From: Prevotella sp. UBA7764
GTDB taxonomy: Bacteria; Bacteroidota; Bacteroidia; Bacteroidales; Bacteroidaceae
Assembly (NCBI GenBank): GCA_002481295.1
Contig: DLDU01000049.1
Span: forward strand, 25,541-44,717
Reading direction: 5' to 3'
DNA: 19,177 bases
Both the position numbers and the translations under genes were made by a program. The stretch's first letter is position 1, and the number at the start of each line of letters is the position of its first letter. Positions 7,197 to 16,400 of this stretch are shown piece after piece. The notes under the pieces were generated by a model. It saw nothing but the letters and a program-made list of their open reading frames with translations, made no database searches and was not told where the DNA came from.

Positions 7197-7984
7197 TTTG
7201 ATGAGTCTCCTTTTCTCATGATACCATTATATATTCTTCCCGACTGAGTGCCCAAGCGGCGTGCAGAGAAGAAGCGGTCGGTCTGGTCATAGGTGCAGAT
7301 GTTCGACATGACAATGTTCTCCAGTCTTGCACCGGCATGGAGCAGTTGCAGACGGTTGCAGACTTGCAGGTCGAGATGCCATTTGTCGTATCTCTTCGAC
7401 ATGAAGCGGATGAAGGGAAAGGCATTGGCAAACTGTTCGTACACCTCGTCACCGACTTCAAAATTCTTCAGCGAGATGCCCGGACCAATCATTATCTTCA
7501 CTTTACCCGGTTGCGTGCCGTATTGTCGGGTCATCGCCTTCAGGGCTTTCGTAGCAATGCCAGCCAGCGTACCGCGCCATCCGGCGTGTACGGCAGCAAT
7601 GGCCTTGTGCTCCGTGTCGTAGTAGAGTAGGGGGATGCAGTCGGCAGTCGACACGCCGACACACACCTTCGGCATGTCTGTCATCACAGCATCGACACCT
7701 TCCAAGTATTCTTTCCTCTTTTCATTTGACAGGTCAAAGTATTCCGGCGTGATGGCCCGGCATACCGTCTGATGTGTCTGATGAGGCAGGATGAGATGAT
7801 CAGTGGTGATCTCCAGTGCGTCGCATAATGTTTTCAGATTGGCACTTACATCCTTAGGATCATCACCGCAGTAGGGATTGATGTTCAGCTCGGCATAGTT
7901 ACCTTTACTCACGCCACCGTGTCGTGTGGTAGAGAAGGCAACGATGTCGTCACCGAAATTATATTGTTCTAATTCTGGTTCCAT
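7193..7984 (-). CDS. pgeF: Peptidoglycan editing factor / multicopper-oxidase-like purine phosphorylase
   Basis: The product has 263 residues and belongs to the YfiH/YlmD/PgeF family. Visible marks are the N-terminal STTRHGGVSKG (18-28), PHQTH with His71, STADCIPLL with Cys116, and AVHAGWRGT with His133. The two His and the Cys form the family's metal-binding active site. In E. coli the family removes misincorporated L-Ser from peptidoglycan precursors, and family members also show adenosine phosphorolysis/deamination and laccase-like activity. Its position directly upstream of, and overlapping, an M23 peptidase gene fits a cell-wall role, while hpt and adk in the same operon fit a purine role. 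It follows obg after 14 nt. Confidence 0.9.
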   Translation of the reverse strand: MEPELEQYNFGDDIVAFSTTRHGGVSKGNYAELNINPYCGDDPKDVSANLKTLCDALEITTDHLILPHQTHQTVCRAITPEYFDLSNEKRKEYLEGVDAVMTDMPKVCVGVSTADCIPLLYYDTEHKAIAAVHAGWRGTLAGIATKALKAMTRQYGTQPGKVKIMIGPGISLKNFEVGDEVYEQFANAFPFIRFMSKRYDKWHLDLQVCNRLQLLHAGARLENIVMSNICTYDQTDRFFSARRLGTQSGRIYNGIMRKGDSSK

Positions 7985-7998
7985 GTTTTCTTTCGCCT

Positions 7999-9183
7999 TT
8001 ACTCCTTGTCCTCGTCAGGATCAAACGTCTCGTAGTCATCGAGTTCGTCTTCGTCGGCATCTTCCACTTCGTCCTCATCGACGAAGAGCACCTCGTCCTC
8101 ACCTTCGTCGTGAAGTTCCGTGCTGAGTTTCTGCATGTCTTTGTCGCGGTGCACGAGGGTGTCCTCTGCCGTGATCTCCTGCAGTTTGTTGCTTTCGCTG
8201 TTGAGTTCCTCCCATAGCACGTCTTTCAGTTCGTCCAAGCCATAGCCTGTGACGGACGAGATGAAGACGACGGGCAGATCTGTAGGCAGCGTTTCCCGTA
8301 GCATCTCTATGAGTTCGTCGTCGAGCAGATCGCTTTTTGTGACGGCGAGCACGCGATGCTTGTCAAGCATCTCGGGATTGAACTTCTTCAGCTCGTTGAG
8401 CAGCACCTCGTAGTCGTGTTTGATGTCGTCGGTGTCACCGGGCACCATGAACAGCAGCAGCGAGTTGCGCTCGATATGCCGGAGGAAGCGCAGTCCGAGT
8501 CCTTTGCCCTCGCTGGCTCCTTCGATGATACCCGGGATGTCGGCCATCACAAACGACTTGTTGTCGCGGTAGGAGACGATGCCGAGCGAAGGTTCCAGCG
8601 TTGTGAAAGGATAGTTGGCGATCTTCGGACGGGCACTGGACAAGGAGGAGAGCAATGTAGACTTACCCGCGTTGGGAAATCCCACGAGGCCCACGTCGGC
8701 CAAGAGCTTCAGCTCAAGGATGACCGTCATCTCCTGCATAGGTTCACCGGGCTGTGCGAAGCGTGGCGTCTGGCGTGTGGCAGTGCGGAATTGCCAGTTG
8801 CCGAGTCCGCCGCGACCGCCTTTGAGCAGTATGACTTCCTGACCATCGTAGGTGACGTCACAGACATATTTACCCGTCTCGGCGTTGTACACCACCGTAC
8901 CACAGGGCACATCGATGTAGATGTCCTTGCCGTCCGTGCCGTGGCATTTGTCGCGGCCGCCATTGCCACCGTTCTCAGCGAAGACGTGGCGCTGGTATTT
9001 CAGGTGCAGCAAAGTCCAGTAGTTGTGGTTGCCGCGCAAGATGACGCTGCCGCCCTTGCCGCCGTCGCCACCGTCGGGACCGCCGTTGGGTTGGTATTTG
9101 ACATGTCGCAGGTGCATGGAGCCACGTCCACCTTTGCCTGAACGACAGTATATCTTTACGTAGTCTACGAAGTTGGAATCCAT
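7999..9183 (-). CDS. obg: Obg-family GTPase (ribosome assembly)
   Basis: The product has 394 residues. The glycine-rich Obg fold occupies about 1-158 ([25 protein letters not shown]). The GTPase domain follows with G1 GFPNAGKST (168-176), the FTTLEPSLG switch (193-201), G3 DIPG (215-218), G4 TKSD (282-285) and G5 SSVTG (309-313). G4 is TKSD where NKxD is the textbook form; Thr at the first position is tolerated in several GTPases, so this is probably functional. The C-terminal 40 or so residues are extremely acidic ([16 protein letters not shown]), replacing the structured OCT domain of some relatives. Obg acts in late 50S subunit assembly and the stringent response. It lies between adk and pgeF in a five-gene operon. 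Confidence 0.95.
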   Translation of the reverse strand: MDSNFVDYVKIYCRSGKGGRGSMHLRHVKYQPNGGPDGGDGGKGGSVILRGNHNYWTLLHLKYQRHVFAENGGNGGRDKCHGTDGKDIYIDVPCGTVVYNAETGKYVCDVTYDGQEVILLKGGRGGLGNWQFRTATRQTPRFAQPGEPMQEMTVILELKLLADVGLVGFPNAGKSTLLSSLSSARPKIANYPFTTLEPSLGIVSYRDNKSFVMADIPGIIEGASEGKGLGLRFLRHIERNSLLLFMVPGDTDDIKHDYEVLLNELKKFNPEMLDKHRVLAVTKSDLLDDELIEMLRETLPTDLPVVFISSVTGYGLDELKDVLWEELNSESNKLQEITAEDTLVHRDKDMQKLSTELHDEGEDEVLFVDEDEVEDADEDELDDYETFDPDEDKE

Positions 9184-9205
9184 ACTTAATTGTTGAATGT
9201 TAAGC

Positions 9206-9227
9206 GTTGGGCGTTATAACGCCCAAC
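9206..9227. repeat. 22-bp perfect palindrome in the adk-obg gap
   Basis: The left half GTTGGGCGTTA (9206-9216) is exactly complementary to the right half (9217-9227). It lies 23 nt upstream of the obg start in the 67-nt adk-obg gap. It could be an intercistronic hairpin that adjusts expression or mRNA processing, or an operator for a dimeric regulator. No T-tract follows on either strand. Confidence 0.7.
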
Positions 9228-9250
9228 ACCGAACATATTGTTTGCTTTGT

Positions 9251-9823
9251 TTAGAGGCTGTCGATCACCTTGCAGATGTCGGCAAAGATGCGGTCGAGTT
9301 CACCGAGGCCATTGATATGGTGGTGGATGCCCTCTTTCTCATACCAGTCGATCAGCGGAGCTGTCTGGTTGTGGTAAACGGTGAGGCGCTTCTTGATGGT
9401 CTCCTCGTTGTCGTCGCTGCGTCCGCTCTGCTTGCCGCGGAGGATGAGTCGCTTCATGAGCTCGTCCTCAGGAACGTCGAGCTCGATCATGGCAGCCACC
9501 TTGTGACCACGCTCAGCGAGCATCTTCTTCAGTGCCTCGGCCTGCGGGATCGTACGGGGGAAACCGTCGAAGATCACGCCTTCGTGCTCTTTGCCGAAGC
9601 TGTCGTAGACGCTGGCCAGAATGTTGACCATCAGGTCGTCGGGGATCAGCTGACCGTTGTCGATATATCCTTTTGCTGTCTTGCCCAGCTCAGTGCCGTT
9701 CTTGATCTCGTTGCGCAGCACGTCGCCGGTAGAGATATGTTTGAAACCATACTTAGCGATCATCTTGTCGCTCTGTGTGCCCTTGCCTGAACCAGGAGCA
9801 CCGAAAATCACAATATTCTTCAT
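9251..9823 (-). CDS. adk: Adenylate kinase, short LID form
   Basis: The product has 190 residues. The P-loop is GAPGSGKGTQ (8-17), followed by the AMP-binding segment with STGDVLRNEI and the conserved FDGFPRTIPQAEAL, then the LID region RGKQSGRSDDNEETIKKRL. The LID is short and has no Cys4 zinc site, which defines the short form and explains the length compared with about 215 residues for the long form. It converts AMP plus ATP to two ADP in the cytosol. It sits between hpt upstream and obg downstream, consistent with a purine-balance operon. All key Arg and Asp residues of the motifs are present. Confidence 0.95.
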   Translation of the reverse strand: MKNIVIFGAPGSGKGTQSDKMIAKYGFKHISTGDVLRNEIKNGTELGKTAKGYIDNGQLIPDDLMVNILASVYDSFGKEHEGVIFDGFPRTIPQAEALKKMLAERGHKVAAMIELDVPEDELMKRLILRGKQSGRSDDNEETIKKRLTVYHNQTAPLIDWYEKEGIHHHINGLGELDRIFADICKVIDSL

Positions 9824-9828
9824 CGGAT

Positions 9829-9868
9829 TAATGTATAATGTATAATGTAAAAATTATAATGTATAAAT
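9829..9868. repeat. AT-rich TAATGTA repeat before adk
   Basis: An 8-bp word (AATGTATA) is repeated with small changes about four times between the adk start and the hpt stop. It may arise by slippage and could melt easily, but I see no promoter match in it. Confidence 0.45.
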
Positions 9869-9883
9869 AAATGTCCGGTTTCT

Positions 9884-9923
9884 TCCTTTGCAAAAGGCAT
9901 CTTCCCTTTACAAAAGGCGTCTT
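9884..9923. repeat. Two tandem 20-bp units at the 3' end of hpt
   Basis: Units 9884-9903 and 9904-9923 match at 17 of 20 bases. Each contains a CCTTT...AAAGG mini-hairpin. The second unit overlaps the first base of the hpt stop codon read from the other strand. Confidence 0.6.
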
Positions 9924-10459
9924 TATTCCACGACGGTGTAGATGTCACGGAGGTTGCGGCCCTGCTGGTCATAGTCCAGTCCATAGCCCACGATGAAGTC
10001 GTTGGGGATTTCCATGGCGGGGTACTCGATGTTGAGCGGCACCTGCAGCTTGCCGGGCTTGACGAGCAGCGTGCAGATATGCAGCGACTCCGGCTCGTAG
10101 CTCTCGAGCGTGGCGAGCATCTGCTTCATGGTGTTGCCCGTGTCGACGATGTCCTCGACGATGACGACGGTGCGGCCCTTGAGCTCCTGGTTGATGCCGA
10201 TGAGCTCTTTCACCTTACCCACAGAAGTGGTGCCCTGGTAAGAAGCCAGCTTCACGAAAGAGATCTCGCAGGGGATGGTGAGGTAGCGCATCAGATCAGC
10301 TGCAAAGATAAACGACCCATTGAGCACAGCGAGAAACAGCGGGTTCTTGCCCGCCATGTCTTTATTGAGCTTTTCGGCAACGGCTTTTACTTTGCATTGA
10401 ATCTCTGACTCCGGTATAAATGTACGGAATGTTTTGTCCTTTATCTTCACAATGTCCAT
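9923..10459 (-). CDS. hpt: Hypoxanthine phosphoribosyltransferase
   Basis: The product has 178 residues, the usual length. The PRPP-binding motif VVIVEDIVDTGNT lies at 98-110 with Glu102, Asp103 and Asp106. The PRPP loop VLNGSFIFAADL is near 45-56 and the flexible active-site loop LASYQGTTSVG near 71-81. It salvages hypoxanthine (and probably guanine) to IMP/GMP with PRPP. It is the first gene of the minus-strand operon hpt-adk-obg-pgeF-M23. A -7 box at 10495-10502 lies 35 nt upstream of its start, and it is divergent from nnr. Confidence 0.93.
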   Translation of the reverse strand: MDIVKIKDKTFRTFIPESEIQCKVKAVAEKLNKDMAGKNPLFLAVLNGSFIFAADLMRYLTIPCEISFVKLASYQGTTSVGKVKELIGINQELKGRTVVIVEDIVDTGNTMKQMLATLESYEPESLHICTLLVKPGKLQVPLNIEYPAMEIPNDFIVGYGLDYDQQGRNLRDIYTVVE

Positions 10460-10494
10460 GGTGAAATGTGTTTTTGTTGACCTATTTAATAATG

Positions 10495-10502
10495 CAAAAT
10501 TA
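10495..10502 (-). promoter_or_regulatory. Probable -7 box of the hpt operon
   Basis: Read on the minus strand this is TAATTTTG, a TAnnTTTG match 35 nt upstream of the hpt start. At 19 nt upstream the -33 position reads TCTC, not TTTG, so the promoter is weak by consensus or uses another sigma factor. Confidence 0.5.
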
Positions 10503-10574
10503 CGAAAAATGCACGAATAATGAGAACGCTGCGCCTTTTATTTAATCTATTTTGCAAAAATAAGCGATTGGCAC

Positions 10575-10606
10575 GTTGCCATTCTGCAATCTTTTTTTTA
10601 TCTTTG
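10575..10606 (+). promoter_or_regulatory. Promoter of nnr
   Basis: GTTG (10575-10578), a 20-nt spacer and TATCTTTG (10599-10606) form a good Bacteroidetes promoter. The nnr ATG is 20 nt after the -7 box, so the mRNA leader is very short. Confidence 0.65.
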
Positions 10607-10626
10607 CACCATATTGTTTTTTACGT

Positions 10627-12144
10627 ATGAAGATATTTACAGCTGCTCAGATTCATGAGCTTGACAATTATACCATTGAGCACGAGCCTGTGAAGTCTAT
10701 CGACTTAATGGAGCGAGCCGCCAAAGCTCTGACCCGTGCCATCATGGATGAGTGGACCGACCGTACGCCCGTGGTGGTCTTTGCCGGCCCCGGAAACAAC
10801 GGCGGTGACGCTTTGGCCGTGGCGCGTATGCTGGCCGAAAACCATTATCAGGTGAGCGTGTACCTGTTCAATATCCACAACAAACTGTCGGAGGACTGCG
10901 CTGCTAACAAGGAGCGGCTTGTCTACGCCAAGAAAGTCAGTCATTTCACGGAGATCACATTGAACTTTGATCCACCCGAGCTCACGCCCGAGACGCTTGT
11001 TGTCGACGGCCTTTTCGGTTCGGGCATTAATAAGCCACTCAGCGGAGGCTTTGCCTCGTTGGTGAGATATATCAACCAAAGCCCGGCCAAGGTGGTGAGT
11101 ATTGACATGCCGTCAGGGCTGATGTGCGAGGACAATACCTATAATGTCCGGCAAAACATCGTTCGTGCCGACCTGACGCTGACCCTGCAACAGAAGAAGC
11201 TGAGCATGATGCTTACCGACTGCCAGCAGTATCTCGGCCGTCTGCGTGTGCTGGACATTCGGCTGAGTCCCGACTATATCCGCGACACGGAGGTCAGCTG
11301 CCGTATCCAGGAAGAGACCGACCTGATACCTTGTCTGCGCCATCGTGGTGACTTTGTGCATAAAGGCACGATGGGGCATGCGCTGATCATCGCCGGCAGC
11401 TACGGCATGTCGGGTGCCGCCATTCTCGCCACACGTGCCTGTCTTCGCTCGGGAGCCGGTAAGGTGACGGTGCATACGCCGAAGCGCAACTATGGCATCA
11501 TGCAGGTGGCTGTGCCGGAAGCCGTATTGCAGATGGACCGTGAGGAGACCTATTTCTCCGACAGCGTGGAGAGTCAGGACTATGACGCCCTCGCCATCGG
11601 CCCGGGGCTGGGACAGAGCGAGAACTCGGCCATCGCGCTGATCGGTCAGATACGTCGTACGCAGTGTCCCATCGTGGTGGACGCTGACGGACTGAACATG
11701 CTGGCCAACCATCAGGCATGGATGCAGCAGTTGCCACCGGGCATCATCATGACGCCACATCCCAAGGAGTTTGACCGGTTGGTGGGCGTGACGAGTTCGA
11801 GTGATTACGAGCGTCTGACCAAGGCCCGGCAGTTGGCAGAGCATCTCCAAGGCTATATCCTGCTCAAGGGCCACTACTCCGCACTCTGCAAACCCGACGG
11901 ACATATCGTCTTTAACTCCACCGGCAACAGTGGCATGGCGACGGCAGGCAGCGGCGACGTGCTGACGGGTATCATCGCCGGACTTCTCGCGCGTGGCTAT
12001 GACCAGGCGACGGCATGCCAGTTAGGAATGTATCTCCACGGTCTGGCCGGAGATCTGGCTGTGAGAGACCTCGGCAAGGAGAGTCTCATCGCAAGCGACA
12101 TCATCAACTATCTGCCCAAAGCCTTTCTGCGGCTGGAAGACTGA
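10627..12144 (+). CDS. nnr: Bifunctional NAD(P)H-hydrate repair enzyme (epimerase + ADP-dependent dehydratase)
   Basis: From the ATG at 10627 the protein has 505 residues. A longer frame opens at 10576 but runs through the promoter and gives a non-conserved N-terminus. The N-terminal YjeF epimerase domain carries VVVFAGPGNNGGDALAVARM (50-68) and VDGLFGSGINKPLSG. The C-terminal dehydratase domain carries GTMGHALIIAGSYGMSGAA, AIGPGLGQ, VDADGLNML, MTPHPKEFDRL and TAGSGDVLTGIIAGLLARG, with GSGD at about 441-444. The enzyme repairs damaged NADHX and NADPHX, using ADP in the dehydration step. Both domains look complete. It is divergently arranged with hpt and followed by a DUF4831-type gene. Confidence 0.95.
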   Translation: MKIFTAAQIHELDNYTIEHEPVKSIDLMERAAKALTRAIMDEWTDRTPVVVFAGPGNNGGDALAVARMLAENHYQVSVYLFNIHNKLSEDCAANKERLVYAKKVSHFTEITLNFDPPELTPETLVVDGLFGSGINKPLSGGFASLVRYINQSPAKVVSIDMPSGLMCEDNTYNVRQNIVRADLTLTLQQKKLSMMLTDCQQYLGRLRVLDIRLSPDYIRDTEVSCRIQEETDLIPCLRHRGDFVHKGTMGHALIIAGSYGMSGAAILATRACLRSGAGKVTVHTPKRNYGIMQVAVPEAVLQMDREETYFSDSVESQDYDALAIGPGLGQSENSAIALIGQIRRTQCPIVVDADGLNMLANHQAWMQQLPPGIIMTPHPKEFDRLVGVTSSSDYERLTKARQLAEHLQGYILLKGHYSALCKPDGHIVFNSTGNSGMATAGSGDVLTGIIAGLLARGYDQATACQLGMYLHGLAGDLAVRDLGKESLIASDIINYLPKAFLRLED

Positions 12145-12157
12145 ATGAATGTGGGGA

Positions 12158-12216
12158 ATTCAATGCTGGGCGTTGAATGGATTCAAAGAAGAAGGGATTC
12201 AATGCTGAAGGTTGAG
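12158..12216. repeat. Direct repeat ATTCAATGCTG-n3-GTTGA
   Basis: ATTCAATGCTG occurs at 12158-12168 and 12197-12207, each followed after three bases by GTTGA. The sequence lies in the nnr to DUF4831 gap. A related wording (GTTGAATGTTAAGCGTTGGG) is found in the adk-obg gap at 9192-9211, suggesting a dispersed intergenic repeat type. Confidence 0.55.
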
Positions 12217-12250
12217 AGAACAAAGAAGAATCATAAATGACGAAATATCA

Positions 12251-13312
12251 ATGATGAACTATAAACGAATGCTTTTGGCAGGCAGTCTGTTGGTGGGTGC
12301 TTTTGCCATGCAGAGCCAGGCACAGTCGGTGGAAGGTACTGACTATTACCTGCCGAAGACAATGCTGCGCTTCACGGTGAAAGTCGAGAAGACACAATAC
12401 ACGCCCGGACAGTTTGCAAAATATGCCATGCGCTATATCCGTCAGAATGTTTCGGAGGAAGCCTCTACTTCCTATCGTGTCATAGGCCTTGAGATGGATC
12501 CCGTTGCCGTACCCGATACCACAAAGCACTTTACGTTGCAGCTTGACAAGAAGCACAGCATCACCGACGTGACACGGGCACCCAACGGACAACTCCTGGC
12601 TGTCAATACCGAGGCACAGCCTTTGCGCCCTGTGGTTCGCCGCTTCTCTCCCGCTGCCAGACCGAAGGCCGTTAACCCTGCTGATTTCATGACGGCGGAC
12701 ATCCTCAATGCCAGCAACACGGCTAAGATGGCGGAGCTGACAGCGCAGGAGATCTACGACATCCGCGACAGCCGCAGCCAACTGGCCAAAGGCGAGGCAG
12801 ACTATATGCCCAAGGATGGTGAGCAGCTAAAGACCATGCTGAGAAACCTCGACACGCAGGAGCAGAGCCTCACGACGCTGTTCACCGGTATTGTCGTGAA
12901 GGATACGACATGGACAACCATCGACTATCTGCCTGTCAAGGAGGGCGAGGATGTGCTCTTCCGCTTTTCCAAGCGCTTGGGGCTTGTCGATGCCGACGAC
13001 TATGCGGGTACACCTTATTATATAGAGGTCGCTGACGAGCATTCTGTGGTACCGGCCGCTCCGGCTACAGAGGATGAGAAGAAAAAGAAGGAAGACAAGA
13101 ATGATATTGGACTGCGCGTTAACCAGCCCAGTAAGATGAAGATCACCGTGGTCTGCGACCAGCAGCCTGTGGGTACCTTTGAGGCTGTGGCTCCGCAGTT
13201 TGGTACCGTGGAGTCGCTGAGCGGCGAGCTGTTTGGCAAGAAACAGTCCACGCGTCTGGTTCTCGATCCTTTAGGCGGTAGCGTCAAGAAGATAGAGGGA
13301 CTGGAGAAATAG
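12251..13312 (+). CDS. DUF4831-type exported protein
   Basis: From the ATG at 12251 the protein has 353 residues. A start at TTG 12212 would precede a poorly hydrophobic stretch, and ATGs at 12254 and 12269 are also possible. The signal peptide (KRMLLAGSLLVGAFAMQSQA) ends before Gln. The mature protein begins SVEGTDYYLPKTMLRFTVKV, then EKTQYTPGQFAKYAMRYI, the opening I associate with DUF4831, a Bacteroidetes family of unknown function. The middle is Lys/Glu-rich (EDEKKKKEDKND, about residues 277-290). The C-terminal part has a beta-rich LRVNQPSKMKITVV and ends VKKIEGLEK. It is likely periplasmic or cell-envelope. It follows nnr by 106 nt, with repeats but no promoter match seen between them. 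Confidence 0.7.
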   Translation: MMNYKRMLLAGSLLVGAFAMQSQAQSVEGTDYYLPKTMLRFTVKVEKTQYTPGQFAKYAMRYIRQNVSEEASTSYRVIGLEMDPVAVPDTTKHFTLQLDKKHSITDVTRAPNGQLLAVNTEAQPLRPVVRRFSPAARPKAVNPADFMTADILNASNTAKMAELTAQEIYDIRDSRSQLAKGEADYMPKDGEQLKTMLRNLDTQEQSLTTLFTGIVVKDTTWTTIDYLPVKEGEDVLFRFSKRLGLVDADDYAGTPYYIEVADEHSVVPAAPATEDEKKKKEDKNDIGLRVNQPSKMKITVVCDQQPVGTFEAVAPQFGTVESLSGELFGKKQSTRLVLDPLGGSVKKIEGLEK

Positions 13313-13388
13313 TCCCTCAAGGCGGCTTATGTGATTATCAGGTGGCGGTTAGGATCTGCTCTTGAAAACGCTTTAGCTTTACAGACCT

Positions 13389-13434
13389 AAAATAACCGAA
13401 TATCGAGAATATGATTCCGATATTCGGTTGTTTT
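13389..13434. terminator. Shared bidirectional terminator between DUF4831 gene and addA-like gene
   Basis: AAAATAACCGAATATCG (13389-13405) pairs with 13418-13434, with one T:C mismatch that is a U:G pair in + strand RNA. The loop is 12 nt. The right arm is T-rich (TTGTTTTGTTT) for the + strand, and the left arm gives a T-rich end for the minus strand. It starts 77 nt past the + gene stop and 3 nt beyond the minus gene stop. It shares 21 identical bases with the hairpin at 4357. Confidence 0.75.
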
Positions 13435-13436
13435 GT

Positions 13437-16400
13437 TTATACGGCTCTGACCGTATTGGTTCTCAGATACCAGAGATAGCCCTTGACATTACTGTACCCT
13501 ATCTCGCTGAGCAACGTCATGTAGTTCTGTACCTGCTCCACGTGTTTGGCCCTTGGTGATCCCGTCTTGAAGTCGATGACCGTCACTGCATTTCCGTCGT
13601 CGACGACACGGTCGGGACGTTTCGGTACCACCGTCCCCAGTTCCTCGTTATAACAGAGGATCTCGCACTCGTTCATCACCTTTAGTCCCGGACGGAACCA
13701 AGTCTTGGGTACCGGGCTCTCGATGAGCTGGTGCACCATGGCACGCAGACTCTCGCGTGTCATCGGCTTCTCATAGAGCACACCGCTGAACTCCATGTTG
13801 TTGATGGCGCGGTCGATGTCGTTGACATCGCGGATATGCGACAGCAACTCGTGGATGATGTTTCCCGTCTCGATATACGCGCGCCGCATCTGTGCGTCCT
13901 CGTCATCCTGCGGCATGATGAAAGCCTTGCAGTCGTTGCTCTCCTTGAACTCGTAAACCTCCGGATAGTTTTTGATTTTGACACGCAGCGGCTCGTCGTC
14001 GACCAGGAACACGTTTTCCGTGTCTTTGTCATCGCTTTTCTTGGGTGTAGAACAGAACGAGCCGTAGGTGATCGTCGTCGTTTTGTCGTCCTCCTCGATG
14101 GTGCATTCCTGCTTCAAGTCTTCTGCCACGTCCTGGATGATCTTGGAAGGGTAGGGGGCCTTCGGACTCTTTTTGCCGAAGACGTAGAGGTTACATTTCG
14201 CACGCGTGAAAGCCACATAGAGCAGGTTGAGGTTGTCGACGATATTTTTCAGATGCTCGCGGTCGTAGTCGTCGGAGTAGATCGAGTTCTTGAGTTTCTT
14301 GCTTTGCAGCGATACCGGCACGAGCGGCAACTCGTTGAACGGCTCCGGCTTGTCGTCGGTGGTAAACCACAGCGTGTCGTTGTTCCGCTCGATGTCCCAG
14401 TCGCAGTAAGGGATGATGACATTGGCAAACTCCAGTCCTTTGCTTTTGTGGATAGTCATCAGTCTGATGCCGTTGATGTCGTCGCTGTGGATCGCTTTGC
14501 CGCAGAGGTCTGTGTCCCAGGCGTTGAGCACATCCTCGATGCCGACCGCCTTGCTGTGTATCAGCGTCGCCACCTTGTCAAGAAAGGCACAGACATAAGC
14601 ACTCTCGTCGTCGAGGCGCTCCAGACCAAGGATGGCATAGAGACGCGTAAATAGCATCATCAGCGGCTGCCCCCGCAGTTCGTCACGCTCCGTGCGCAAG
14701 GCTTCGGGCAACTGCGTGGTGATGTCGTCTTTACCGACAAAGAGCCGTGTGTCGAGATTCGCGTCGCCCTTGTCATTATTTACCGCCCTTGAGGGATCAT
14801 CCTCCTTGCCGTTCTTGTTCTCCTCCTCTTTCACATCTCCTCCGATGCGGTGATAGGCCTTGACGAGGAAGGCCGTTGTCAGCTTGTCGTCGGGATGGAC
14901 GAGGAAGCGCAGTGCGCCGATGAGCATCCTCACGGCGAGGGAAGCGTCGAGACGGAAGGCTTCGTCGCTGACAAGACTCACGTCGGCTGGCTTGCCGTCG
15001 ACCTTGATCTGATGCTGCATGAAGTACTCCGCGATGGCCTGGATGTGTTTGTTCTTTCTCACGAGCACGGCGATGTCCTTTGTGGCAACGCCCGCCTTGA
15101 GCAGTTCCGCGATGGTGCTCTCGATCTGATCCAGGGTCTCTTGGTCATAGTCCTCGTCGTCGAGCAGTTTGATTTGGGCCATGCCGACGAGTTCCTTGCC
15201 TTTGGGATAAGCCTGCTCCACGTCCTGGTAAGCCGTTTCTATGTCCAAGGCCTGTTGGATGACATCTTTCGGCGCATGGTGATCGTTGAGTTCTGTGACT
15301 GCTGCCTCTGTCGTCTTCTTGGCAGCCAGCTTGAAGAACATATTGTTAAACGTGATAATCCTCGGCTGTGAACGGAAGTTGGTGTCGAGTTTCACCTCTT
15401 TGATCTCGGGGTGCTTGTCATGGGTGAGGTCTTGCAGCAACCGCCAGTCGCCGCCTCGCCACCGGTAGATGCTCTGCTTCACGTCACCTACGATCAGCGA
15501 ACCAGCCTGATGAGCGATGCAGTCGTCGATGAGCACTTTGAAATTGTCCCATTGCACCGCACTGGTATCTTGGAACTCGTCGATCATGATATACTTCAGC
15601 GCGCCGCCGATTTTCTCGTAGATAAATGGTGTGTCGCTGCCGTCGATCATGTCTTTGATGAGCTGTTGTGTGTTGCTGAGCGGGAAGTTGTTGTTGTCAG
15701 CATTGATGGCGTCGACCTGCTGTGCGATACGTCCGAGCAGTCTGAGCTCGTTGAGATTTCTGAGTGTGAGCTCCACCGAGTACCTCACTCTCTCAGCCTT
15801 TTGCCGCAGTTGCTCCGTTTTGGTGATGAGTGGTGCGATCTGCTCGTGGAAGGTCTGGCCTTTGTCAGTGTTTTTGATGGCTTTCTTGATGAGTTTGGTC
15901 CATTCCTCCGTCTCGGCCTTGTCGATGGTAGCGTGCGCGACATCACAGTAGTTGCCCTCGCGCAGCTTCTTGAAATAGTTGGGCACGGTGCCGCGTGTGA
16001 AGTCGCTGTCGTCGAAGCCGTATTGGTCGACGAGCGTCTGGAAGCGGTCTGCTAGCGCGCTCATGTCCTTGTCGACTTGCGCAGCCTTGGCCCGAAGCTT
16101 GCCGGTGTAGTTCTTGAAGAACTGCGGATTGGAGAGAATCGCCTCAAGCTGCTCGTGACGCTCCTTATAGAAGTCGCGGTAGATATTCGTACCAAAGTCC
16201 TTGATCTGTCCGATGACATTCCAGTTCTTATCCTCGTCGAGTCGCTCGTTGACAAAGTCCATCATCCAGCCGAGCAGCGGATCTTTTTCGCTGTTGATGT
16301 TCCCGATGAGTTCGTCGACGGCCTGCTGCTCCACCTCACGGTCGTTGAGGCCCACGTTGATGTTGGCTTTCAGTCCGAGCTCGCGCGCGAGGTTTCTGAG

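Noticed and set aside
8356..9141. Plus-strand frame opposite obg
   Set aside because: It covers the Obg GTPase motifs in antisense and shows no independent domain.
13731..14654. Long plus-strand frame (307 codons) opposite the addA-like gene
   Set aside because: It lies entirely over conserved helicase and nuclease motifs on the other strand and has shadow-like composition.
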